A DNA stretch of 64,000 nt from Woeseiaceae bacterium (GTDB lineage Bacteria; Pseudomonadota; Gammaproteobacteria; Steroidobacterales; Woeseiaceae): the NCBI GenBank assembly GCA_011772865.1, contig WVYQ01000017.1:11720-75719 (forward strand), read 5' to 3'. The notes below the pieces were generated by a model that ran no database searches, was not told the origin of the DNA, and was given only the letters and a program-made list of their open reading frames with translations. A program made the position numbers and the translations under genes. This document shows positions 37,841-46,883 of this stretch, piece by piece (position 1 is the stretch's first letter; every line of letters starts with the position of its first letter).

Positions 37841-38287
37841 TCAGGTAAGCCAGCCCTTCTTTCTTGCGCTTCGCGCATATAGCACGAGCAACACGCCGAC
37901 GATCAGGATCGTCGCCTGGATGTACAGCGGCATCAAGCCCAGCGTGCCGACCGTGTCCCGGATCACGAAGTTGTAGACATCGAGTACCAGTACCGACGCG
38001 AGCGACACGACGAATGCCGGCACCGCCCACGACTTGCGCAGCAGCAGAAACAGGCTTGCCAGTGCGCCCACATTGACTGCAATCGCGAACGCGGATGTCG
38101 CCCAGACGGGCATCGACAACATGAAATTGATTTGTTCGGGAGTGTATCCCTGCGCCGCATAGCTCTCCGGCGTTGCGGTGACTGTCATGACGTACATCAT
38201 CACGCCAAAAAGATTCCAGATCAGCGCTGCACCGCCGATAATCCAGAAAGTCGTGGCAGGCCTTCCGTCGATAAAGTCGTTCGACAT
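37841..38287 (-). CDS. Small four-helix membrane protein
   Basis: A 148-residue protein with four hydrophobic helices (about 12-34, 55-78, 83-103, 112-135) and a basic C-terminus (RSARKKGW). ATG 38287 (MSNDFIDGR) is preferred to further upstream in-frame starts because the upstream part is non-hydrophobic and overlaps the tag gene. I do not recognise a function; it resembles short conserved inner-membrane proteins. Its stop abuts that of the subtilase gene. Confidence 0.7.
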   Translation of the reverse strand: MSNDFIDGRPATTFWIIGGAALIWNLFGVMMYVMTVTATPESYAAQGYTPEQINFMLSMPVWATSAFAIAVNVGALASLFLLLRKSWAVPAFVVSLASVLVLDVYNFVIRDTVGTLGLMPLYIQATILIVGVLLVLYARSARKKGWLT

Positions 38288-38342
38288 AGCGAGCCCCTTT
38301 GGTTTTGCTTCTTCTTGGGAGTCGCCGATGATCCGCCCGGCG

Positions 38343-38933
38343 TCAGGTTTTTGCAAGCCGCTGGCAGGGCTTGTACCGAAAACAAGCCGTGACATGGTCG
38401 TTGACCAGGCCCGTCGCTTGCATGTGCGCATAGACGATAGTGCTCCCAACAAACCGGAAGCCGCGTTTCTTGAGGTCCTTGCTCAGCGCATCCGATTCCG
38501 GAGACGTCGCCGGTATATCCGAATCTTTTCGAAAACGGTTCTGTATCGGCGCACCGTTGACGAAGCCCCAGATGTAGTCACTGAAGCTGCCGAACTCCTC
38601 CTGCACCGCAAGGAACGCCTTTGCGTTGCCGACCGCGGATTGCACCTTGAGGCGATTACGCACGATGCCGGGGTCTTGCAGCAGGCGCTCGATGCGCCTG
38701 TCGGTGAAGCGGGCCACTTTCTCCGGATCGAATTGCGCGAAAGCCTTGCGATAACCGGCGCGCTTGTTGAGGATCGTCGACCAGCTGAGACCGGCCTGCG
38801 CCCCCTCCAGGATCAGGAACTCGAACTGTACGCGGTCATCGTGGACCGGGACGCCCCACTCCTCGTCATGATATCGAATGTAGTCGAGGCTGACCCCTTC
38901 GGCCCACTTGCAGCGTGTGACAGCTTTCGCCAT
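38343..38933 (-). CDS. tag: DNA-3-methyladenine glycosylase I
   Basis: A 196-residue HhH glycosylase that excises 3-methyladenine. It has the zinc-site Cys in RCKW, YHDEEWGVP with the metal-binding His, LILEGAQAGLSWSTIL, and the C-terminal zinc ligands in VNDHVTACFRY. E. coli Tag is 187. The start codon lies about 17 bases after the terminator of the upstream HvfA-like gene, so it must use a promoter inside that hairpin region or rely on read-through. Confidence 0.95.
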   Translation of the reverse strand: MAKAVTRCKWAEGVSLDYIRYHDEEWGVPVHDDRVQFEFLILEGAQAGLSWSTILNKRAGYRKAFAQFDPEKVARFTDRRIERLLQDPGIVRNRLKVQSAVGNAKAFLAVQEEFGSFSDYIWGFVNGAPIQNRFRKDSDIPATSPESDALSKDLKKRGFRFVGSTIVYAHMQATGLVNDHVTACFRYKPCQRLAKT

Positions 38934-38950
38934 CTTGTTAGTTAATCACA

Positions 38951-38979
38951 ACAAAGCCCGCGCCAGGCGCGGGCTTTGT
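38951..38979 (-). terminator. Strong hairpin terminator between the HvfA-like gene and tag
   Basis: A perfect 13-bp inverted repeat (arms ACAAAGCCCGCGC and GCGCGGGCTTTGT) with a 3-base loop lies 25 bases after the HvfA-like stop. Read on the minus strand the stem ends in CTTTGT followed by TGTGATT. The AAAGCCCGC...GCGGGCTTT form is a common proteobacterial terminator and is nearly symmetrical. Confidence 0.75.
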
Positions 38980-39004
38980 GTGCGGATTTTGCAGAAATAC
39001 GAAC

Positions 39005-39373
39005 TTACTCTTGCGCGCCACCGCAGGAGCCCTCACCACAGGCGCCTTCGGCATCTTCTTTGTCGCCGCCACAGGATGCTTCGCCATCCTTGTCGCCGCC
39101 GCAGGACGCTTCGCCGTCCTTGCCTTCGCCTTCGCTTTCCTTGTCGCCGCCGCAGGAACCTTCGCCGCAGCTGCCTTCGGAATCCTTGCCTTCCTTGTCG
39201 CCGCCACACGAGCCTTCGCCCGTGCCGAGCATGTAACCCGCCTGCAGGGTCGACATGGCGAACGGGCTTGCGACCGTATCGGCGTTAGCAATGGTGCCCG
39301 TCAGGGCAAACGAGCCCGCAAGGGCGGCGCCCACAGCCAGGGCGACAGGTTTCGCAACTTTTTTCTCAGACAT
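39005..39373 (-). CDS. HvfA-family Cys-rich RiPP metallophore precursor (orphan)
   Basis: A 122-residue precursor-like protein. Residues 1-52 look like the HvfA leader: MSEKKVAKPVALAVGAALAGSFALTG, then SPFAMSTLQAGYMLG, matching the conserved family F-x-x-x-x-L-x-x-GYM motif. Residues 53-122 are a low-complexity core of Gly, Asp, Glu, Lys and seven Cys (56, 69, 73, 91, 101, 112, 117), each in E-[GA]-[SA]-C-G-[GE]. In HvfA-type peptides, cysteines in EGKCG repeats are converted to oxazolone/thioamide copper ligands by HvfB (DUF692) and HvfC (DUF2063). Neither enzyme is encoded in this window. It lies 60 bases downstream of a DUF3379 anti-sigma gene on the same strand. Confidence 0.82.
   Translation of the reverse strand: MSEKKVAKPVALAVGAALAGSFALTGTIANADTVASPFAMSTLQAGYMLGTGEGSCGGDKEGKDSEGSCGEGSCGGDKESEGEGKDGEASCGGDKDGEASCGGDKEDAEGACGEGSCGGAQE
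39011..39217 (-). repeat. Tandem Cys-Gly coding repeats in the HvfA-like core
   Basis: The DNA for the C-terminal core is a run of imperfect 24-36 base direct repeats coding for [ED]-G-E-[AG]-S-C-G-G-D-K units; two adjacent copies (EASCGGDKDG) are nearly identical. Repeat number could change by slippage or recombination. Confidence 0.75.
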
Positions 39374-39433
39374 CTTCTCTCTCTCCTACTCAGGGTTTCG
39401 CCCGAACCGGGCAACTGCAACGGTCACGGCGGA

Positions 39434-40141
39434 CTAAGTACTCCACGTGACCGAATCCAAAACATTTTTCTCGATGCGCTCGAGATTCTCGTCGCGCTCA
39501 CCGAAAATCGCAATGCTGCCATTGCCGACCGGCAAAATGATGCCGTTTACGCTCTCGCCGGTAACCGACTGCGGGCCCTGCACCTTTTCATCCGGCATCA
39601 GCAACAGCGTAACCGGGCCGCGCTCGCCCTGGATAACCAGGTGCGGCACATCACGACCATTGATCCGGCAGCTTTGTGCATAAGTGATCAGGCCCGCGCT
39701 ATGATCGAGCCGCGCCACTGCTGCCGGCACGACCGATTCGAGGCGCGTATCGCTAACCGGCACATCGGTGACGCGCAGCGCATAAGGCTCGTGATCGATA
39801 TGGGCCAGCAACTGATCTGCCAGGGAGTCGAACTCCCCGCCGCTGCCGATCATCCTGATACCGATGAACGCGGCCAGCACGACGGTCGCCGCCATTGCAA
39901 GCAACGTGGGCGGTGACCAGCGACGGTGCGACAGCGATACGACATTGCCTGTATCGATGTCGGGAAGCTCCGGCACCGTCAGTTCCGGAACGTCGATCGA
40001 GAGCGCTGCGCTGATTGTCCTGTCGAGCTCGAGCATTTCCCTGCGATACGCCTGGCAGGACGCGCACTCACTCAGGTGCCCGGCGCCGCCGTCGAATGAC
40101 GGATCTGCGCCTATTGCTTCTCTGTACTCATTGCAGTTCAT
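39434..40141 (-). CDS. DUF3379-type anti-sigma factor
   Basis: A 235-residue membrane protein starting MNCNEYREAIGADP, with a zinc-finger-like HLSECASCQAYRREM motif (His22, Cys26, Cys29) as in ZAS anti-sigma factors. One membrane helix lies at about 80-98 and a periplasmic C-terminal domain of ~135 residues follows, including one Cys in YAQSCRINGRDVPHLVIQG. This is the DUF3379 layout: a cytoplasmic sigma-binding end and a periplasmic sensor. The ATG overlaps the sigma gene stop by 4 bases. The upstream sigma and downstream HvfA-like gene suggest it senses metal or redox stress (inference). Confidence 0.85.
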   Translation of the reverse strand: MNCNEYREAIGADPSFDGGAGHLSECASCQAYRREMLELDRTISAALSIDVPELTVPELPDIDTGNVVSLSHRRWSPPTLLAMAATVVLAAFIGIRMIGSGGEFDSLADQLLAHIDHEPYALRVTDVPVSDTRLESVVPAAVARLDHSAGLITYAQSCRINGRDVPHLVIQGERGPVTLLLMPDEKVQGPQSVTGESVNGIILPVGNGSIAIFGERDENLERIEKNVLDSVTWST

Positions 40142-40644
40142 CGTTCAGCCATTTTCTCTTTGAGCCTGGCCCGCGCCCGGTGCAGCCTGGTCAGTACCGC
40201 GCCCTGTTTCAGGCCCATTTGCTCTGCGATCTCGTTGGTGCTGAAGCCCATCAGTACCTGCAGCACGAGCGGTTCGCGATATTCGTCGTCGAGCTCATAG
40301 ATTGCCTGGCGCATGTCGTCGAGCTCATCGTTGTCCTCAACCGCCAGCAGCGCGGCCTGTGAGGCAGTCAGGTTGTCGATGTCGATCGTCTCGAGTCGCT
40401 TGCGCTCGAAGTAGCGCGCATTCTCGCGCCGCACGATCGTCAGCAACCACTGCTTTGCCGACCCTTCGTCTCGCAGCTTATCCAGCGACTTCCAGGCCCG
40501 AAGCAATGCCTCCTGCACCACATCCTCGGCTATCGCCTTGTCCCTCGAGAGCCACGCGGCATATCGATACATGTCCTGGTGATATACACCCACGTATTGA
40601 TCAAACCTCTGACGCCGTTTTGCGTTGTCTGTGCTGCTTTGCAT
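40138..40644 (-). CDS. ECF RNA polymerase sigma factor
   Basis: A 168-residue ECF sigma factor with region 2 (YRYAAWLSRDKAIAEDVVQEALLRAWKSL, residues 26-55, with WLLTIVRRENARYFERK following) and region 4 (LDDEYREPLVLQVLMGFSTNEIAEQMGLKQGAVLTRLHRARARL). It is co-transcribed with its DUF3379 partner by an ATGA overlap and probably with the HvfA-like gene. It is divergent from hemB, and the 120-base gap contains a GGAAAC element in the hemB direction. Confidence 0.93.
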   Translation of the reverse strand: MQSSTDNAKRRQRFDQYVGVYHQDMYRYAAWLSRDKAIAEDVVQEALLRAWKSLDKLRDEGSAKQWLLTIVRRENARYFERKRLETIDIDNLTASQAALLAVEDNDELDDMRQAIYELDDEYREPLVLQVLMGFSTNEIAEQMGLKQGAVLTRLHRARARLKEKMAER

Positions 40645-40702
40645 ACGAGATGACCGGGCCCTGATGGGATTTATTACGGATTCCGTCGAAAATTGCGCCT
40701 GA

Positions 40703-41772
<1,070 letters not shown>

Positions 41773-41773
<1 letters not shown>

Positions 41774-42609
41774 TGGCGACAACGACCGTCATCGATCGCT
41801 ACGGTGTCATGGGACACCCCGTGTCACACAGTCGCTCGCCCGTCATACATCGCCTGTTTGCTCTGCAAACCGGGCAGAAGATGCAGTATGAACTGCTGCA
41901 TGTCGCGCCCGACAACCTCGAGACCGCGGTGCGGCAATTTCAACGCACGGGCGGCAAGGGACTGAACATCACGGTGCCTCACAAACGCGCCGTAATAAAC
42001 CTGGTTGACCTGATTTCGGAAAGGGCGAGCACTGCCGGCGCGGTCAACACGCTCGTGTTTCGTGGCAGTGAGATCCATGGCGACAATACCGATGGCATCG
42101 GTCTGCTCCGCGACCTCGATGTCAACCTGGACGTGGCGCTGGAGGGATCGAACATCCTGATTCTCGGAGCAGGCGGCGCCACCCGCGGAATCGTCGGACC
42201 GTTGCTCGAGATGCAGCCGCGGTCGTTGTGTATCGCAAACAGGACCGTCGACAAGGCCGAAGTCATCGCCGCAAACTTCGAACGATACGGGCCGATTTCT
42301 GCTTGCAGATTTGACGCGGTGCCAGTCGACGAGCCGTACGACCTGGTCATCAATGCGACGTCGGCCGGCCTGCAAGGCGAAACCCCTCCCTACCCGGAAG
42401 AGGCGATTTCTGGCGAAACATTCTGCTACGACCTGTCATATGGGCTGAGCCCGACGCCGTTCAGTACCTGGGCGCGCGATCACGGCGCCGCCAGGTCCGT
42501 AATGGGCTGGGGCATGCTTGTCGAACAGGCCGCAGAATCCTTCGAGATCTGGCGCGGCGTCCGTCCGGACACCGTTCCCGTTCTCAAGCAGATGCAAATC
42601 AACGCATAG
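41773..42609 (+). CDS. aroE: Shikimate dehydrogenase
   Basis: A 278-residue NADP-dependent enzyme of the shikimate pathway. It has [17 protein letters not shown] at the N-terminus (substrate Ser pair), the catalytic Lys in [10 protein letters not shown], the Asp in DNTDGIGLL, the NADP loop [11 protein letters not shown] and NRTVDKA. The C-terminus carries the [10 protein letters not shown] motif. Length matches E. coli AroE (272). It overlaps the convergent gorA stop by 11 bases. Confidence 0.96.
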
Positions 42610-43945
42610 TCACGAGCTCTTCGGCGTTGGTCGGGTGAATCGCGACCGTGTCGTCGAAATCCTGCTTTGTCGCCCCCATGCGGATCGCCACTGCGAAACC
42701 CTGCAGCATCTCGTCGGCGCCGTCGCCGATGATGTGACAGCCGACGATGCGCTCCTCTTCGCCTGCCGTGATGAGCTTCATCATCGAGCGCTGTTTATCT
42801 TCACCCAGCGCGTAATACATCGGTACGAAGGCGGATGTGTAGATCTTGATGTCGTCGCCGTACTCGGCGCGCGCCTGGCTTTCGGTCAGGCCGACCGTGC
42901 CGATCGGTGGATGGCTGAAGATGACGGTCGGTATCAAATCGTAGTCCAGGTGCCGCCCCTCCATACCACCGTACAGGCGATCGGCCAGGCGCCGGCCTGC
43001 CGCTATGGCGACGGGCGTCAGCGCCGCACGGCCCGTCACGTCGCCAAGCGCAAAGATGTGTTCGACATTGGTCTTCTGGTAGATGTCGGTTGGAATAAAG
43101 CCGTCATCGCCAATGTCCACCCCGGCCTTGTCGAGCGCGAGCCCTTCGGTGTTCGGTGTCCGGCCGATGGCCCACAACACCGCGTCGAACGGTCCGAATG
43201 ACCGACCGTCCTCCGAGTACAACACGAGCCCTTCATCCGTCTTCTCGACCGACGCCGGAATCACGCCGACATCAAGGGCAACGCCATGCTTGCAGATCGC
43301 CTCCATGAGCAGTTCAGACAACATGACGTCGAAATTGCGCAGTATCCTGTCCTTGCGCACGACCAGCTGCACGTCACTACCGAGGCCATTGAATACGCCT
43401 GCGAGCTCTACGGCGATATAGCCGCTGCCAACAACAAGAACTCTTTGCGGGCGCTCCTCGAGCTCGAAAAAACCATCCGAAGTGATTCCCAGCTCGGCGC
43501 CGGGAATGTCCGGGATACTGGGACGCCCGCCGGTTGCGATGACAATTCGATCCGCCGTGTAATGCTCGCCGCCAACGGCGAGGGTGTGCGGGTCGACGAA
43601 GCTGGCGGCGCCAGTAATGTATTTCGCGCCGCTGTTGCCGAGGTTTCGTTCATAGATTCCGTTCAGGCGGCTGACATAGGCATCCCGGCGCTCTTTGACT
43701 TTCCCCCAGTCGTGGCCGCCGATGCTCATATCGAAACCGTAGTCACCGGCATGCGCGGCATGTTGCCGGTGCCCGGCCGTATACCACATGACTTTCTTGG
43801 GCACGCAGCCTACATTGACGCACGTTCCACCCAGGGGACCGTACTCGATGACGGCCACGTTGGCGCCATATTCCGCCGCGCGTCGTGCGTGCGCGATTCC
43901 GCCGCTGCCGCCTCCGATGACGATAAGATCAAATTTGTCGCTCAA
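42599..43945 (-). CDS. gorA: Glutathione-disulfide reductase
   Basis: A 448-residue FAD/NADPH disulfide reductase. FAD site [13 protein letters not shown], redox-active disulfide [18 protein letters not shown] domain [13 protein letters not shown], and the C-terminal dimer-interface His-Glu pair in [15 protein letters not shown]. coli Gor is 450. It restores GSH and draws on NADPH, which the pntAB transhydrogenase in this window would help supply. The start is divergent from prlC with about 35 bases between. Confidence 0.95.
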   Translation of the reverse strand: MSDKFDLIVIGGGSGGIAHARRAAEYGANVAVIEYGPLGGTCVNVGCVPKKVMWYTAGHRQHAAHAGDYGFDMSIGGHDWGKVKERRDAYVSRLNGIYERNLGNSGAKYITGAASFVDPHTLAVGGEHYTADRIVIATGGRPSIPDIPGAELGITSDGFFELEERPQRVLVVGSGYIAVELAGVFNGLGSDVQLVVRKDRILRNFDVMLSELLMEAICKHGVALDVGVIPASVEKTDEGLVLYSEDGRSFGPFDAVLWAIGRTPNTEGLALDKAGVDIGDDGFIPTDIYQKTNVEHIFALGDVTGRAALTPVAIAAGRRLADRLYGGMEGRHLDYDLIPTVIFSHPPIGTVGLTESQARAEYGDDIKIYTSAFVPMYYALGEDKQRSMMKLITAGEEERIVGCHIIGDGADEMLQGFAVAIRMGATKQDFDDTVAIHPTNAEELVTMR

Positions 43946-43980
43946 CAGACCATCCTTTCTTTTGCTAACATCCTGCGGCT

Positions 43981-46002
43981 ATGCCCAACCCTCTTCTCGA
44001 TACAGCATCGCTTCCGCGATTCGATGAGCTCGCGCCCGAGCAGGTCGTCCCGGCGCTCAGCGAGCTTATCGCAGAGCACCGCCGAAAGCTCGATGCCTTG
44101 CTCGACGAGCACCCGGAACCCGACTTCGATGTGCTGGTGCCCCGCCTCGAGGAAATGGAGCACGAGCTCGCCAGGGTCTGGTCCCCGGTCTCTCACCTGC
44201 AGGGTGTGCTCGAGTCGGCCGAGTGGCGCGAAGCCTACAACGCAGCTCTGCCTTTATTGACCGAGCATGGCACCGAATTATCACAGAACTCGCGCCTGCA
44301 GCAGGCCTATGCGGCCGTGCGCAGAAAATTGCCCGAGGATGCCAGCCCGGCGCAACTCAGCGTCGTCGACCACGCGCTGCGCGATTTCCGGCTGGCCGGG
44401 GTCGACCTGCCCGAAGACGCCAAGGCTCGATTCAAGGACATCATGCAACAGCTCGCCGCCACGCAGGCCGCTTTCGAACACAACGTCCAGGATTCGCAGG
44501 ATGCCTGGAGCCTGTCGGTCGGCGACGAGAGCGAGCTTGCAGGGCTCTCGTCCCATGTCGTTGCGCGGGCAGCCGGTGAGGCGCGTAAGCGCGACCGGCA
44601 AGGATGGCTGCTGACCCTCGATTACCCAACGTACGATGCGGTTATACGGCATGCCGACAATCGAGGCCTCAGAGAGAAGTTTTATCGGGCCTGGGTAACG
44701 CGCGCGTCCGACCAATCTGAGAACAGTGCCTGGGACAATAGCGCCAATATCGAAAAGATTCTCGAGTTACGCCACGAGGCCGCGCAGCTCGTCGGCTTTG
44801 GCAATTACGCCGAGTACTCCCTGGCTACGAAGATGGCAAATTCTACCGATGAGGTGATCGCCTTCTTGCAAAACCTGGCCACGCATTCGCGTGCGGCTGC
44901 CGAAGTAGAGCTGGCCGAGATCTCGGAGTACGCCGGTCTGTCGCTCGCTCCCTGGGACGCCCCCTACTGGCTCGAGAAGCTCAAGCAAAAGAAATACTCG
45001 GTCTCGAACGACGAACTGCGAAAGTACTTCCCGGTGGAAACGGTCATTGCCGGACTGTTCGAGCTCGCCGAGCGGCTCTACGGCATCCGGCTCGCGCAGC
45101 AGGACGATGTCACAACCTGGCAGAAAGACGTTCGCTACTACTCGGTGCAGAACGAAGGCAACGCACTGATTGGCGGCTTCTATGTCGACCTTTTCGCGCG
45201 CAGCGGCAAGCGCAGCGGAGCCTGGGTCGACGAGTGCATCAATCGCAAAAACCTGAATGGCCATGCGACGCTGCCGGTCGGCTATCTCGTCTGCAATTTT
45301 CCGCCGCCCGATAGCGGCCATCCATCGTTGTTGACGCATGAGGACGTCGTGACGTTGTTTCACGAGTTTGGACACATGCTGCACCACCTGCTGACGCGGA
45401 TCGATTACCCGAGCATCGCCGGCATCAACGGTGTGCCCTGGGATGCCGTCGAACTGCCGAGCCAGTTTATGGAGAACTTTGCCTGGAACTTCGATGTGCT
45501 GAGTCGGTGCTCTGCACATACGGAGACAGGCGAACCTCTGCCTCGCGAAATCTTCGATCGCCTCGACGCGAGCCGGCATGCCGGCGCCGCTATGGCCATG
45601 ATGCGGCAACTCGAGTTCGCTCTGTTCGATTTTCGATTACATGCCGAGTACACGTCTGGCTCACCGGGACTGAGTATGAAGCTCCTCGCCGAAGTGCGTG
45701 ACGAGGTTGCCCTGCTGGCGACTCCCGAATACAACCGTTTTGAAAACAGTTTTTCGCACATCTTTGCCGGTGGTTACGCTGCCGGCTACTACAGCTATAA
45801 GTGGGCAGAGGTTCTGGCTGCAGATGCCTTCGACGCTTTTGAAGAGGCCGGCGTATTCGATGCGGACACCGCCAGGCGTTTCCGCCGCGAGATTCTCGAG
45901 GTCGGGGGTAGTCGTGACATCATGCAGGCGTATATTGCATTTCGTGGCCGCCGGCCGGAGATCGACGCCCTGCTCCGGCAAAGCGGAATTCAGACTCGAT
46001 GA
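43981..46002 (+). CDS. prlC: Oligopeptidase A (M3 metallopeptidase)
   Basis: A 673-residue cytoplasmic zinc peptidase that degrades short peptides, including signal-peptide remnants. The zinc motif HEFGHMLHH is at 461-469, with the third ligand Glu about 30 residues downstream (QFMENFAWN). The N-terminus MPNPLLDTASLPRFDEL is typical of the family. E. coli PrlC is 680. It overlaps xthA by 4 bases (ATGA), indicating coupling. Confidence 0.95.
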   Translation: MPNPLLDTASLPRFDELAPEQVVPALSELIAEHRRKLDALLDEHPEPDFDVLVPRLEEMEHELARVWSPVSHLQGVLESAEWREAYNAALPLLTEHGTELSQNSRLQQAYAAVRRKLPEDASPAQLSVVDHALRDFRLAGVDLPEDAKARFKDIMQQLAATQAAFEHNVQDSQDAWSLSVGDESELAGLSSHVVARAAGEARKRDRQGWLLTLDYPTYDAVIRHADNRGLREKFYRAWVTRASDQSENSAWDNSANIEKILELRHEAAQLVGFGNYAEYSLATKMANSTDEVIAFLQNLATHSRAAAEVELAEISEYAGLSLAPWDAPYWLEKLKQKKYSVSNDELRKYFPVETVIAGLFELAERLYGIRLAQQDDVTTWQKDVRYYSVQNEGNALIGGFYVDLFARSGKRSGAWVDECINRKNLNGHATLPVGYLVCNFPPPDSGHPSLLTHEDVVTLFHEFGHMLHHLLTRIDYPSIAGINGVPWDAVELPSQFMENFAWNFDVLSRCSAHTETGEPLPREIFDRLDASRHAGAAMAMMRQLEFALFDFRLHAEYTSGSPGLSMKLLAEVRDEVALLATPEYNRFENSFSHIFAGGYAAGYYSYKWAEVLAADAFDAFEEAGVFDADTARRFRREILEVGGSRDIMQAYIAFRGRRPEIDALLRQSGIQTR

Positions 46003-46766
46003 AGATCGCGACCTGGAACGTGAATTCGATGAAGGTCCGACTGCCGCAGGTGCTGGAATGGCTGGACGCGCACAGTCCCGATGTTCTCGTTCTGCAGGAG
46101 ATCAAACAGGTAACCGAAGCATTTCCGGCCGGCGAGCTCGCCGAGGTCGGCTACGAGGCCGTCGCGAACGGCCAGAAGACTTACAACGGCGTGGCCATCA
46201 TCAGCAAGGCTCCGCCTTCCGATCCGGTTCTCGAGTTGCCGGATTTCGACGATCCGCAGCGCCGGGTTCTCGCGACGACCATCGGCGATGTCCGCGTCGT
46301 TAATCTGTACGTGCCGAACGGCTCCGAGGTCGGCTCCGAAAAGTACGACTACAAGCTGCGCTGGCTGGCAACGTTGCGAACATTTCTGAAGGACGAACTC
46401 GGCCGCCATGACAACCTTGTCGTCCTCGGCGATTTCAACATTGCGCCTGCCGACGAGGATGTTTACGACGCCGAGAAGTGGGGTGATGCGATTCTCTGCA
46501 GCCCCAGGGAACGCGAGGCCCTGGGTAAGCTGCTCGAACTCGGCCTGACCGACGTTTTTCGCAAGTTCGAGCAGCCCGAGAAATCCTTTAGCTGGTGGGA
46601 TTACAGGGCAGCGGGCTTTCGCCGCAACGCCGGATTGCGAATCGACCTGATACTGACATCGCAAGCGATGACGGAGCGCTGCAGCGCAAGCTATGTCGAC
46701 AAGGAACCCCGCGCCTGGGAGCGCCCGTCCGACCATGCGCCCGTTGTTGCGGAGTTCATGACCTGA
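45999..46766 (+). CDS. xthA: Exodeoxyribonuclease III
   Basis: A 255-residue AP endonuclease/3'-5' exonuclease of the EEP fold for base-excision repair. It has MKIATWNVNSMKVRL, the metal-binding Glu in LQEIKQ, the GDFNIAPADEDVYD Asp/Asn pair and the general base in SDHAPV. Length and sequence are standard. It is followed immediately by an intrinsic terminator whose stem overlaps the stop codon. Confidence 0.95.
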   Translation: MKIATWNVNSMKVRLPQVLEWLDAHSPDVLVLQEIKQVTEAFPAGELAEVGYEAVANGQKTYNGVAIISKAPPSDPVLELPDFDDPQRRVLATTIGDVRVVNLYVPNGSEVGSEKYDYKLRWLATLRTFLKDELGRHDNLVVLGDFNIAPADEDVYDAEKWGDAILCSPREREALGKLLELGLTDVFRKFEQPEKSFSWWDYRAAGFRRNAGLRIDLILTSQAMTERCSASYVDKEPRAWERPSDHAPVVAEFMT

Positions 46767-46787
46767 CTGCTCGCGTCGGGTTTTTTT
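46762..46787 (+). terminator. Rho-independent terminator overlapping the xthA stop
   Basis: Arms CCTGAC and GTCGGG (one G-T pair) flank a 7-base loop and are followed by seven T. The left arm contains the xthA TGA stop codon. Confidence 0.75.
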
Positions 46788-46883
46788 ACAGCGAACACAT
46801 GACATATTTCGGAATTTTGGTCTGCTGTGCAAAACGTCGACGTGTATCATTCGACGGCATAAAAGTGCGTCCGGACGGCTCCC

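Noticed and set aside
39011-39217. Short repeats as a possible CRISPR array
   Set aside because: They are in-frame coding repeats without unique spacers of even length.
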